The notes: generated by a model from the letters alone, not told the origin. DNA of 64,000 nucleotides from Parapristionchus giblindavisi (GCA_943737045.1 CALSFV010000298.1:124001-188000); one strand, 5' to 3'; positions 38,473-50,234 are shown, counted from the first letter of the stretch. A program made the numbers and translations.

Positions 38473-41274
38473 CTGACGTGATCTGTCTCGATCTCTACCC
38501 CCCTCTTGGTCTCTCTTCTATTCGCTTGATACTTGTATATCGCCCTCCGAACACAACCACAGCTAGTAATAGTGACCTTTTTGACCTTCTATCAACATTG
38601 TCCTCCTGTGATAAATCGATAATTGTTGCCGGTGATCTTAACTTGAATATTGACTGGTCCAATCCTCATTCTGCTCGTGGCCATTCCATTTCCCTTGTCA
38701 ATTTCTCCGAATCTCTTAATCTTCATCAATTCGTGCCCTCTCCCACTCTTGGTTCCAACTTTCTTGATGTAAGTCTCGCCCCTTCTGATCTTATTTCTGA
38801 CTGTATTGTCACTGCCCCGTTCAAAAATTCTGACCACTCATCTGTTTCTTTCCGTCTCACATGGCCTCTTACCGATCCTATATCTATTCCTGCCTTTGAC
38901 TTTCGTAAGACCGACTTTGTAGCCCTAAATTCCGCTTTGTCCAATACAGATTGGTCTTTGATCTTTCATGATTTTACCGATATCTCCCATATGTATACCC
39001 TATTCATTGATTACTTGACTCAACTATTTACATCCTTCATTCCTTACAAGAAACAAATTGTCCCTTTCGATAATTACCCTCCTCACATTCGATCACTCCT
39101 TGCTCATAAACGCCTCCTCTTCGATAAAATTTCCCTTGCGCCCGTCAAAGCTCAGTTCCTCAATGTATCCGCTAAACTAGATAAGGAAATTAGGAAATTT
39201 ATAAGAAACAAGGAAAACAAATTGTTGTCCAATAACCATAGTAGGTCTTATTATCGATACATCTCAACTAGATTTAAATCCCGTTCTTCCATTGCCCCTT
39301 CCCTCACAGACTCCAATGGTACCATTATTACTATTGACTTTGAAAAAGCGGAGTCATTCGCTAATTACTTCCAAACCGTTTTCACTAGTGATGATGGCAT
39401 TCTTCCCAACTGTCCTCGTATTGTCCCTCAATCCATTCCTACCTCAATCATTCTTCCTATCGATATTTCATATCATTTACGTCGTGCATCTGATTCTTGT
39501 TCCCTCCCATCTGACGGTATTCCCTCCATTATATTCAAACATTGTCATCTCACCCTCTCTGAACCGCTATCTCATATTATGAATTATAGCCTTATTTTAG
39601 GCCAAGTTCCGTCTCTATGGAAAACTTCCTTTGTTATCCCTATACCAAAGATTCCCACTCCCTCATCTGTGTCTGATTATCGCCCTATCTCACTTACTCC
39701 CATTCCCAGTAAAGTCATGGAGCGAATCCTCAAACCAAAGCTCATCCGTTGGTGCAATATTCATAATGTCATCCCCCCTGAGCAACATGGTTTTGTTAGT
39801 GGTAAATCCACAGTATCCCAGCTTCTCGATTGCACCCAGAAATGGCGTGCGGCGATGGACTGCGATGATTCCGTTGATGTTGTGTATGTTGATCTCGCTA
39901 AGGCATTTGATACTGTATCTCATTCTAAATTGCTTCATAAATTACACTGTCTAGGTATCCGTGGTTGTATATTTGATTGGCTCACTGATTATCTTTCTAA
40001 TCGTCGTTTACAGGTTAGAGTTGGTTCTTCTCTGTCCTCAGAGAAACATGTTCTGAGTGGCGTACCTCAGGGTACGGTACTGGGTCCTCTCCTCTTTTTG
40101 ATTTACCTTTTCGATCTCCCTCTATCCCTATCACCATACCCACTGGTTCACTTCCGCCTCTTTGCTGATGATATCAAACTCTTCATCATTCATAATTCCA
40201 CCAACTCCCCCACACTCACCTCTCAAATTCAGAATGGGTTACTTGGTATATTAGAATACTGTCAAAAATGGCAGTTATCGGTTGCACAAAACAAATGCAC
40301 CGTTCTTTACATAGGCAAATCCAACCCAATCCACCAATACCATCTCAACTCTTTTCTTCTTCCTATCCCCGATTCCAACCTCAATTCTCTTCCAGAACCT
40401 ATTCGAGATCTTGGTGTCTACATTGACTCATCCCTATCCTTTCGTTCTCATATAGATATTACCTGTCAAAAAGCCAATAAGCTTATCTATCTCTTATTCC
40501 GTTCTGTTTCTTGTACATCTATTGATCCTTACGTTAGAGCTTTCCGTTCATTCATTTTACCCGTACTTGAGTATGCTTCACCAGTATGGTCTCCCTCTGC
40601 GAAGGGTCTAATTAGACAATTAGAGAAACCCCAGCACCTTTTCACTAGATTATTACATTATCGTACCACCCTTGCCACTACCTCACCCCCGTTTACGATA
40701 TTAGACTTGATAATTATCATTTACATTCACTTTATTCAAGACGTTTAGTTGCTGACATTATTTTTGCTGTAAAGATTATTCGTTCACTTGTCGTTGTACC
40801 TATGTCTGATTACTATGCTTTACGAAATTGTAATTCTCGTCACAATGCATTCTCTATTCACATTCCAATTGCTAAAAGAGAGAATCTTCGTAGCTCATTT
40901 GCACATTGTACTACTCGTTTTTTGTGTAATTTACATCGTATCTGTAATCCACTGTTGTCAATTCAGTCTATCAAATTTCACCTATTTCACCATCCACAAC
41001 TTCCCCATACTCTACAAGTCGAAGTACTCAATCTTTAGTTGTCTATCCCGGTGATTCCATTATGATCCAAACCCTCACATGGATCTGAACAGTCCCATTC
41101 CCGTTCTGAAGCCTCGTCCACCTCAATCAAACTGGATCACTGGCGATTTGATAGCTATCGATAAACCCCTGTCACCTTCCCCAAGTCTTTTCTATCATTA
41201 TTATAATTATTTTTCTCATCGTTTCTGTATTTGCTGTCGCACCTGTCACGGGTGTATCAAATAAATAAAATAAA
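38473..41274 (+). mobile_element. 5'-truncated CR1/Jockey-type non-LTR retrotransposon
   Basis: This 2,802-bp insertion breaks a satellite monomer and is bounded by a perfect 28-bp target-site duplication. It begins abruptly inside an apurinic-type endonuclease domain, so the 5' end (any ORF1 and the endonuclease start) is missing, as expected from incomplete reverse transcription. A reverse transcriptase frame follows, then about 220 bp of 3' UTR and a short A-rich tail of AAATAAATAAAATAAA type at 41,259-41,274. A microsatellite-like tail instead of poly(A) fits the CR1/L2/Jockey groups. C-rich, T-rich coding-strand composition contrasts with the AT-rich satellite. The exact clade is inferred from motif style, not from a tree. 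Confidence 0.93.
38475..41038 (+). pseudogene. LINE endonuclease-reverse transcriptase, 5' truncated with one C-terminal frameshift
   Basis: One frame stays open from the element's first bases to 40,748. Numbering codons from 38,466, endonuclease motifs are YRPP (25-28), GDLNLNIDW (56-64) and SDHSS (122-126). Reverse transcriptase motifs are DYRPISL, HGFVSGKST, YVDLAKAFDTV (about 475), GVPQGTVLGP and the catalytic box FADDIK (about 566-571; the usual YADD with F for Y). After LEYASPVWSP the frame leaves the family pattern. The typical C-terminal run (YDIRLDNYHLHSLYSRRLVAD) continues in another frame from about 40,694 to a TAG at 41,036-41,038. One slip is therefore enough to explain the break; a C run at 40,686-40,690 is the likely place. 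Not autonomous: it lacks its start and the beginning of the endonuclease. No initiating ATG of its own is seen. Confidence 0.9.
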
Positions 41275-41302
41275 TTATCAGAGTGAAAGCTACTTTTGTA
41301 CT
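41275..41302. repeat. LINE target-site duplication, right copy (28 bp)
   Basis: Exact repeat of 38,445-38,472, directly after the A-rich LINE tail. Satellite continues in register from here. Confidence 0.95.
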
Positions 41303-42121
41303 TTGGGCATTGTGGAATCAACACAAGACTACAGTTTGACATGAACTGAAGTGTAGATTATTCAGAATTTTTTGCTCTTTCACGTGGTATATGCTACGAT
41401 AAGTTTCGATAAAGCATTGACGTGTCACGAATTCTTTATTGCCAAAAATGCATAATTCAATTTTGTTAATTCGGCTGAAGTGGCCGTTGTTCAAGATGGG
41501 AACGTGCAAAATACTCAGAATTTTTTGCTCTTTCGTTTGGTATATGACACGCTGGGTCTAGCAGAAAATTTTTCATTTCAGGTAATCTTTTGGTCTTATC
41601 AGAGTGAAAGCTACTTTTGTACTTTTGGCATTGTGGAATCAACACAAGATTACAGTTTGACATGAACTGAAGTGTAGATTATTCAGAATTTTTTGCTCTT
41701 TCACGTGGTATATGCTACGATAAGTTTCGATAAAGCATTGACGTGTCACGAATTCTTTATTGCCAAAAATGCATAATTCAATTTTGTTAATTCGGCTGAA
41801 GTGGCCGTTGTTCAACATTTGAACGTGCAAAATACTCAGAATTTTTTGCTCTTTCGTTTGGTATATGACACGCTGGGTCTAGCAGAAAATTTTTCATTTC
41901 AGGTAATCTTTTGGTCTTATCAGAGTGAAAGCTACTTTTGTACTTTGGGCATTGTGGAATCAACACAAGATTACAGTTTGACATGAACTGAAGTGTAGAT
42001 TATTCAGAATTTTTTGCTCTTTCACGTGGTATATGCTACGATAAGTTTCGATAAAGCATTGACGTGTCACGAATTCTTTATTGCCAAAAATGCATAATTC
42101 AATTTTGTTAATTCGGCTGAA

Positions 42122-45100
42122 GTGGCCGTTGTTCAACATGGGAACGTGCAAAATACTCAGAATCTTTTGCTCTTTCGTTTGGTATATGACACGCTGGGTC
42201 TAGCAGAAAATTTTTCATTTCAGGTAATCTTTTGTTCTTATCAGAGTGAAAGCTACTTTTGTACTTTGGGCATTGTGGAATCAACACAAGATTACAGTTT
42301 GACATGAACTGAAGTGTAGATTATTCAGAATTTTTTGCTCTTTCACGTGGTATATGCTACGATAAGTTTCGATAAAGCATTGACGTGTCACGAATTCTTT
42401 ATTGCCAAAAATGCATAATTCAATTTTGTTAATTCGGCTGAAGTGGCCGTTGTTCAACATGGGAACGTGCAAAATACTCAGAATCTTTTGCTCTTTCGTT
42501 TGGTATATGACACGCTGGGTCTAGCAGAAAATGTTTCATTTCAGGTAATCTTTTGTTCTTATCAGAGTGAAAGCTACTTTTGTACTTTGGGCATTGTGGA
42601 ATCAACACAAGATTACAGTTTGACATGAACTGAAGTGTAGATTATTCAGAATTTTTTGCTCTTTCACGTGGTATATGCTACGATAAGTTTCGATAAAGCA
42701 TTGACGTGTCACGAATTCTTTATTGCCAAAAATGCATAATTCAATTTTGTTAATTCGGCTGAAGTGGCCGTTGTTCAACATGGGAACGTGCAAAATACTC
42801 AGAATCTTTTGCTCTTTCGTTTGGTATATGACACGCTGGGTCTAGCAGAAAATTTTTCATTTCAGGTAATCTTTTGGTCTTATCAGAGTGAAAGCTACTT
42901 TTGTACTTTGGGCATTGTGGAATCAACACAAGATTACAGTTTGACATGAACTGAAGTGTAGATTATTCAGAATTTTTTGCTCTTTCACGTGGTATATGCT
43001 ACGATAAGTTTCGATAAAGCATTGACGTGTCACGAATTCTTTATTGCCAAAAATGCATAATTCAATTTTGTTAATTCGGCTGAAGTGGCCGTTGTTCAAC
43101 ATGGGAACGTGCAAAATACTCAGAATCTTTTGCTCTTTCGTTTGGTATATGACACGCTGGGTCTAGCAGAAAATTTTTCATTTCAGGTAATCTTTTGTTC
43201 TTATCAGAGTGAAAGCTACTTTTGTACTTTGGGCATTGTGGAATCAACACAAGATTACAGTTTGACATGAACTGAAGTGTAGATTATTCAGAATTTTTTG
43301 CTCTTTCACGTGGTATATGCTACGATAAGTTTCGATAAAGCATTGACGTGTCACGAATTCTTTATTGCCAAAAATGCATAATTCAATTTTGTTAATTCGG
43401 CTGAAGTGGCCGTTGTTCAACATGGGAACGTGCAAAATACTCAGAATCTTTTGCTCTTTCGTTTGGTATATGACACGCTGGGTCTAGCAGAAAATGTTTC
43501 ATTTCAGGTAATCTTTTGTTCTTATCAGAGTGAAAGCTACTTTTGTACTTTGGGCATTGTGGAATCAACACAAGATTACAGTTTGACATGAACTGAAGTG
43601 TAGATTATTCAGAATTTTTTGCTCTTTCACGTGGTATATGCTACGATAAGTTTCGATAAAGCATTGACGTGTCACGAATTCTTTATTGCCAAAAATGCAT
43701 AATTCAATTTTGTTAATTCGGCTGAAGTGGCCGTTGTTCAACATGGGAACGTGCAAAATACTCAGAATCTTTTGCTCTTTCGTTTGGTATATGACACGCT
43801 GGGTCTAGCAGAAAATTTTTCATTTCAGGTAATCTTTTGTTCTTATCAGAGTGAAAGCTACTTTTGTACTTTGGGCATTGTGGAATCAACACAAGATTAC
43901 AGTTTGACATGAACTGAAGTGTAGATTATTCAGAATTTTTTGCTCTTTCACGTGGTATATGCTACGATAAGTTTCGATAAAGCATTGACGTGTCACGAAT
44001 TCTTTATTGCCAAAAATGCATAATTCAATTTTGTTAATTCGGCTGAAGTGGCCGTTGTTCAACATGGGAACGTGCAAAATACTCAGAATCTTTTGCTCTT
44101 TCGTTTGGTATATGACACGCTGGGTCTAGCAGAAAATGTTTCATTTCAGGTAATCTTTTGTTCTTATCAGAGTGAAAGCTACTTTTGTACTTTGGGCATT
44201 GTGGAATCAACACAAGATTACAGTTTGACATGAACTGAAGTGTAGATTATTCAGAATTTTTTGCTCTTTCACGTGGTATATGCTACGATAAGTTTCGATA
44301 AAGCATTGACGTGTCACGAATTCTTTATTGCCAAAAATGCATAATTCAATTTTGTTAATTCGGCTGAAGTGGCCGTTGTTCAACATGGGAACGTGCAAAA
44401 TACTCAGAATCTTTTGCTCTTTCGTTTGGTATATGACACGCTGGGTCTAGCAGAAAATTTTTCATTTCAGGTAATCTTTTGGTCTTATCAGAGTGAAAGC
44501 TACTTTTGTACTTTGGGCATTGTGGAATCAACACAAGATTACAGTTTGACATGAACTGAAGTGTAGATTATTCAGAATTTTTTGCTCTTTCACGTGGTAT
44601 ATGCTACGATAAGTTTCGATAAAGCATTGACGTGTCACGAATTCTTTATTGCCAAAAATGCATAATTCAATTTTGTTAATTCGGCTGAAGTGGCCGTTGT
44701 TCAACATGGGAACGTGCAAAATACTCAGAATCTTTTGCTCTTTCGTTTGGTATATGACACGCTGGGTCTAGCAGAAAATTTTTCATTTCAGGTAATCTTT
44801 TGTTCTTATCAGAGTGAAAGCTACTTTTGTACTTTGGGCATTGTGGAATCAACACAAGATTACAGTTTGACATGAACTGAAGTGTAGATTATTCAGAATT
44901 TTTTGCTCTTTCACGTGGTATATGCTACGATAAGTTTCGATAAAGCATTGACGTGTCACGAATTCTTTATTGCCAAAAATGCATAATTCAATTTTGTTAA
45001 TTCGGCTGAAGTGGCCGTTGTTCAACATGGGAACGTGCAAAATACTCAGAATCTTTTGCTCTTTCGTTTGGTATATGACACGCTGGGTCTAGCAGAAAAT

Positions 45101-45331
45101 GTTTCATTTCAGGTAATCTTTTGTTCTTATCAGAGTGAAAGCTACTTTTGTACTTTGGGCATTGTGGAATCAACACAAGATTACAGTTTGACATGAACTG
45201 AAGTGTAGATTATTCAGAATTTTTTGCTCTTTCACGTGGTATATGCTACGATAAGTTTCGATAAAGCATTGACGTGTCACGAATTCTTTATTGCCAAAAA
45301 TGCATAATTCAATTTTGTTAATTCGGCTGAA
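42122..45331. repeat. Five-monomer higher-order repeat, two units of 1,605 bp
   Basis: Three monomer types can be told apart: A (AGAATCTTTT, AAAATTTTTC, TTTTGTTC), B (as A but AAAATGTTTC) and C (AGAATCTTTT with TTTTGGTC). Their order is A B C A B from 42,122 and again A B C A B from 43,727, giving two 1,605-bp units. The array returns to plain monomers at 45,332. Confidence 0.88.
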
Positions 45332-47009
45332 GTGGCCGTTGTTCAACATGGGAACGTGCAAAATACTCAGAATTTTTTGCTCTTTCGTTTGGTATATGAC
45401 ACGCTGGGTCTAGCAGAAAATTTTTCATTTCAGGTAATCTTTTGGTCTTATCAGAGTGAAAGCTACTTTTGTACTTTGGGCATTGTGGAATCAACACAAG
45501 ATTACAGTTTGACATGAACTGAAGTGTAGATTATTCAGAATTTTTTGCTCTTTCACGTGGTATATGCTACGATAAGTTTCGATAAAGCATTGACGTGTCA
45601 CGAATTCTTTATTGCCAAAAATGCATAATTCAATTTTGTTAATTCGGCTGAAGTGGCCGTTGTTCAACATGGGAACGTGCAAAATACTCAGAATTTGTTG
45701 CTCTTTCGTTTGGTATATGACACGCTGGGTCTAGCAGAAAATTTTTCATTTCAGGTAATCTTTTGGTCTTATCAGAGTGAAAGCTACTTTTGTACTTTGG
45801 GCATTGTGGAATCAACACAAGATTACAGTTTGACATGAACTGAAGTGTAGATTATTCAGAATTTTTTGCTCTTTCACGTGGTATATGCTACGATAAGTTT
45901 CGATAAAGCATTGACGTGTCACGAATTCTTTATTGCCAAAAATGCATAATTCAATTTTGTTAATTCGGCTGAAGTGGCCGTTGTTCAACATGGGAACGTG
46001 CAAAATACTCAGAATTTGTTGCTCTTTCGTTTGGTATATGACACGCTGGGTCTAGCAGAAAATTTTTCATTTCAGGTAATCTTTTGGTCTTATCAGAGTG
46101 AAAGCTACTTTTGTACTTTGGGCATTGTGGAATCAACACAAGACTACAGTTTGACATAAACTGAGGTGTAGATTATTCAGAATTTTTTGCTCTTTCACGT
46201 GGTATATGCTACGATAAGTTTCGATAAAGCATTGACGTGTCACGAATTCTTTATTGCCAAAAATGCATAATTCAATTTTGTTAATTCGGCTGAAGTGGCC
46301 GTTGTTCAACATGGGAACGTGCAAAATACTCAGAATTTTTTGCTCTTTCGTTTGGTATATGACACGCTGGGTCTAGCAGAAAATTTTTCATTTCAGGTAA
46401 TCTTTTGGTCTTATCAGAGTGAAAGCTACTTTTGTACTTTGGGCATTGTGGAATCAACACAAGATTACAGTTTGACATGAACTGAGGTGTAGATTATTCA
46501 GAATTTTTTGCTCTTTCACGTGGTATATGCTACGATAAGTTTCGATAAAGCATTGACGTGTCACTAATTCTTTATTGCCAAAAATGCATAATTCAATTTT
46601 GTTAATTCGGCTGAAGTGGCCGTTGTTCAACATGGGAACGTGCAAAATACTCAGAATTTTTTGCTCTTTCGTTTGGTATATAACACGCTGGGTCTAGCAG
46701 AAAATTTTTCATTTCAGGTAATCTTTTGGTCTTATCAGAGTGAAAGCTACTTTTGTACTTTGGGCATTGTGGAATCAACACAAGATTACAGTTTGACATG
46801 AACTGAAGTGTAGATTATTCAGAATTTTTTGCTCTTTCACGTGGTATATGCTACGATAAGTTTCGATAAAGCATTGACGTGTCACGAATTCTTTATTGCC
46901 AAAAATGCATAATTCAATTTTGTTAATTCGGCTGAAGTGGCCGTTGTTCAACATGGGAACGTGCAAAATACTCAGAATTTTTTGCTCTTTCGTTTGGTAT
47001 ATGACACGC

Positions 47010-47105
47010 TAGGTTTCGCTGAAAATTTGCCATGTCATTAATTGTTTTGTTCTTATCAGAGTGAAAGTTACTTTTGTACTTAGGGCGTTGTGGAATCAAC
47101 AAAAG
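47010..47105. repeat. Decayed satellite edge
   Basis: Satellite identity falls suddenly after GGTATATGACACGCT. The next 95 bp are still alignable (TTATCAGAGTGAAAG, TACTTTTGTACTT and GTGGAATCAACA survive) but hold many substitutions and small indels. Beyond about 47,105 no satellite is seen. Diverged outermost copies are the usual edge signature of arrays homogenised from the inside. Confidence 0.8.
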
Positions 47106-47170
47106 TATACTCACAGCAACACTTTTCAATCTTTCGATCTCGATATCAACAAAATCAGCAAAAGAAAAAT

Positions 47171-47240
47171 GCTGCAAGTGGGATCGAACCAGTTACAGTC
47201 AAAAGATAATGCGGACTCTTTATCCACTACAGTACACAAG
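47171..47240 (-). repeat. tRNA-like sequence (SINE head or tRNA relic)
   Basis: On the minus strand a B-box GGTTCGATCC (47,181-47,190) lies downstream of an A-box-like TAGTGGATAAAGAG (47,216-47,229) at tRNA spacing. A loop TTTTGAC with imperfect 5-bp stems sits where an anticodon arm would be (UUG if real). The acceptor ends do not pair well, so it is not a functional tRNA gene by eye. A related sequence lies at 50,783-50,848, also on the minus strand. Confidence 0.5.
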
Positions 47241-47412
47241 TCGTTGTTTCGAAAGTTGGCAGGTGAATTCACCATCCCATACGAAACTTTTGTGAAGTAC
47301 CCCTCACGAAGTTTTGAATTTGATAGCCGAATTTCAATATCTATTTTCTCGATACTCAGGTCATCTAGGCATTATCAAAATATCTTTATCAGCATATTGG
47401 GATGTTATTTCA

Positions 47413-47556
47413 GCATGGTCTTGCAATATGCATGAATTGAGTACCAGCCATATTGATGAAGTCATCTCTCCATCTCTTAGCAGGCTTTCCACACTTTCTT
47501 TTTCCACGCGGAGTCCATTGGAGCACTTTTATAGCACGATTTCGAGACTCACTCAA
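47413..47556 (-). pseudogene. Degenerate 3' end of a LINE (RTE/Jockey-like)
   Basis: The minus-strand frame reads SESRNRAIKVLQWTPRG followed by KRKCGKPAKRWRDDF and INMAGTQFMHIAR. This is the C-terminal tail pattern of many animal non-LTR retrotransposons (VLEWxPxGKRxRGRPxxRWxDDI...AG..W...A). Only this tail is recognisable; no reverse transcriptase core is present nearby. Recognised from the motif alone, so the clade is uncertain. Confidence 0.6.
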
Positions 47557-48098
47557 TGACTCATTCTTATAGCAGAACAAAATTGTCCTATTTTTAAGGA
47601 TGATAAAATTGTTCAAATGTACTTGGAAAAATTTTCTTTCAGTCCAAACATGGTATTGTTTGTCTTTCTTTAATAATACCATACATTACTACTACTCGCA
47701 CATGGTTACTATCTTCGTCATCGAAATCTTATTTCGATGATAAGAAACCACGTTGGTGGGAGTCTTCTAATGTATACACTAGTTATGATCAAATGATATT
47801 CATTGTCATATTGCCTTTGATCTTTAACAGTTCACTTTCTCAAAGTGTCTTCTTACCTTCATACCATATTTCACTTTTTAAATCATGTGTAAGTGTGGTC
47901 CATAAACAATATTGAATCAAGTATGAACACTAATTAACTTGAACAGTGACAATATCTGTAATATTATAATTCTCTATGGTATTCTTTGAATTTCTACATA
48001 TTTTCAGTATATGAGATGCAATTCTAATCAGTGGCATTTTAGTTCCTACGAAACTTCTTTATCATTCATTATATATACAAACATAGTACATAAGAGAT
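47557..48098. other. AT-rich spacer with one hairpin
   Basis: No gene is seen. A hairpin at 47,704-47,749 has perfect 10-bp arms (TCATCGAAAT at 47,718-47,727 and ATTTCGATGA at 47,731-47,740) around CTT. The outer bases (GGTT.ACTATC / GATAAGAAACC) also pair in part. A diverged copy lies at 51,479-51,525. The last part contains the short 3' flank of lipase gene 1. Confidence 0.55.
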
Positions 48099-50234
48099 CT
48101 AGCAAATCAATGGATCTTCTTTATTGATTATCTGCAGGATAGGTTTGTACACCTTTTCTGGAGCGTTCATAGCAATTGTCCAGTCGAGGTGATTAAATTC
48201 ATTGACACGGTAGCTTCCCTGAAATTTTATCAAAATGAATGAGCAGTATGTGGTATTACTGAATTCAGCGTTTCACAAACAGTATTCATTGAAGTTTGTA
48301 TAAAGATCTATGCTAAAAATAGTATTTTATTGCTTTACTTACTTTTATAACTCCTGGTTTCGTTGCGTTGAAGTAAAACTTAACAATATCTTCCTCCATA
48401 GCCAACCAATCATTTTCACTTGAAAATAGATGAATAGGAGCGTCTATTAATTTATAATTGTAAGGAGGAGCAGTTATCTAAAATAATGATACGCTTTATA
48501 TATTCATAATAAATTGAAGTACCTGTCCATATTTTCTCAGATTATCGATTGGATTCATATCAAAATGTTGCACAATACCACGGTTGGACAACTGAAAAAA
48601 AAGAAGAATATATTAGGTTGATCGTGATATATTCACTAAGAAACGATATTTGAAATGAAAAGGAATATTCGTAGTAGAATATTGATACCTGTCCCCAATG
48701 AAGAATATTCCATGATGAAGTTCCTCCAGGGATATGAGAGAAATAAACTCCTATTCGAGACTGAAAAGATCATAAGTATTGTATACTAAATAGAAATACA
48801 ATCACATACAGCATTAAAAGCCTTATTTGGTGCTCCATTCCCCAGGAATTCGATGTTTTTGCATAACTGAAAACATGTTTATTAATTTTTAAGTTCGACT
48901 CCTTAAGTTTACTTCATAAAAGTATGCAGGTGAGCACAAAGTATCGATCACTTTTCTATAAAGATTATTCATTGGCATTGAGGTTTCTTCGGATCCAATG
49001 AAGTTCGCGTAAAACTGAAATAGTTCTTGTATATCGGACCTGGTAGAAGGATCAAAACTGAACATTAAAACTCAAACCTTATGAATAGGAGCAAGCCAAT
49101 CATAGAGCATGAAAGCAAATCGTACCGTTCCACGACTCGATTTAGCTGATGCTGCAGGAGCCAACATGAACATCCCTTTCACCTTTATTTAAATCATTTT
49201 TAAATTCCAAAAATATTCATTAAAAACCTTTTTATTATACGATGGATTTTCAGAAAGAGTCATCATTCCAACCAGTGTTCCCTGGAATTTCAACATTTAG
49301 AAGATGTTTGAATTCGATGTTTCAAAATCAATAGAATTAATTTCTTACTTGTGAATGTCCGAGATAGTAAACCGATGGATTTCCAGTTAGTTCAATTATT
49401 TTATCGATTACAGCAGGAACATCGTATTTTGCGAATTCATCCATACTGCAATTAAAAATATAGCTTTCACATCCAAAAAATCAATATCATGATCTGGTTT
49501 TTTTTAATTCTTACGTGAATTTCCAGAATTGATTATCAGTTATCTTCATTGTTAAATGTCTTTTACTATATGTTGTTCCTCGATGATTCATTAAGAATAC
49601 ATCCATACCTCCATCAGCAAATACGAAAGCTAACAAAGATCAAAGATCAAAGATCAAATATCATCCATTCGATCGATTTTAATTTCTTACCTGCTGATTG
49701 ATCTGGTGGATTCAGAATATATTGAACTCCATTACCACCAAGTCCATGAACCAATAAAATTGAGGGACGACGACAATCAGATGATACATTGTGACCTATG
49801 AAAACATTAATAGTGTATTAAATTATACTATAAATAGGTATTGTATTTTAAACTACAGTTTAACTTTTGAATATTTTACAAAAATTAAATCACAAAATGA
49901 CATACTACTTCTAATCGAGTTTAGTAATACGCGTCGTATGTTTTTGTTTTGCGAGGAACGGGAAAATGAATCATTGTTGTTATCGAAAATATCTTACCAT
50001 TTCGCCCATGTCTCATTCTAAAAATGTCTAGGATATATCCATCTTTAGTAACAACTTCTAATTTCTCCATTGGATAACCCCAATGCTCGATTATTTGACC
50101 CTACAAACATTTTAAATTCATTTACATAGTTGTAAAAGCTAAATACTTACCATAGTCATATCTTCTTCAACGTCATAACAGGACAAAAGAGGCAAGATGG
50201 TTAAAAATTGAAAGATTATGGTAGTCGATTTCAT
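48099..50234 (-). CDS. Acid lipase, LIPL-type, gene 1 (13 exons, 405 aa)
   Basis: Predicted secreted or lysosomal triglyceride/cholesteryl-ester hydrolase of the alpha/beta-hydrolase fold. Exons (5' to 3'): 50234-50151, 50100-49998, 49795-49691, 49629-49515, 49445-49349, 49281-49228, 49182-49078, 49014-48913, 48866-48810, 48760-48689, 48591-48523, 48477-48343, 48218-48099. All introns are GT-AG and the frame is open through 405 codons to TAG. Residues 1-19 ([19 protein letters not shown]) are a signal peptide. [10 protein letters not shown] and DGYIL begin the family domain; LLVHGLGG (76-83) is the oxyanion loop. GHSQG gives nucleophile Ser167, ENDW gives Asp344 and NHLDW gives His376. Length matches the family (about 400). 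TATA box lies 38-52 bp upstream. Closest relative in the window is gene 2. The family is clear; the substrate is inferred. Confidence 0.93.

Larger units (their letters stand above)
41275..47009. repeat. 321-bp satellite array, right block (about 18 monomers)
   Basis: Same monomer and orientation as the left block, but a different subfamily. Nearly all copies carry GTGGAATC together with ACAAGATTACAG, whereas the left block is dominated by ACAAGACTACAG and mixes GTGCAATC with GTGGAATC. Many copies carry AGAATCTTTTGCTC and TTTTGTTCTTATC, variants not seen in the left block. Near the right edge more private changes accumulate (GACATAAACTGAGG near 46,154; CACTAATTC near 46,563; ATATAACACG near 46,678). 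Confidence 0.97.

Noticed and set aside
38466..38474. TTG codon at 38,466 as translation start of the LINE protein
   Set aside because: It lies in the satellite target duplication, outside the element, so it cannot be the element's own start. The element is simply cut off at its 5' end.
1..47009. Open frames of about 61-65 codons on both strands in every satellite monomer, sometimes longer when a stop is mutated (for example 23,133-23,426)
   Set aside because: They occur on both strands at once, many begin with GTG or TTG, and they shift with single-base indels. No signal peptide, domain or splice pattern is visible. Variation among monomers changes amino acids as freely as silent sites.
1..47009. 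CENP-B box in the satellite (CTTTCGTTTGGTATATGAC)
   Set aside because: Only the first part resembles the TTCGTTGGAAACGGGA consensus. The essential second half is absent.
47061..47435. 124-codon plus-strand frame to the right of the satellite
   Set aside because: It runs across decayed satellite, the tRNA-like sequence and the LINE relic, so it is a composite of unrelated pieces.
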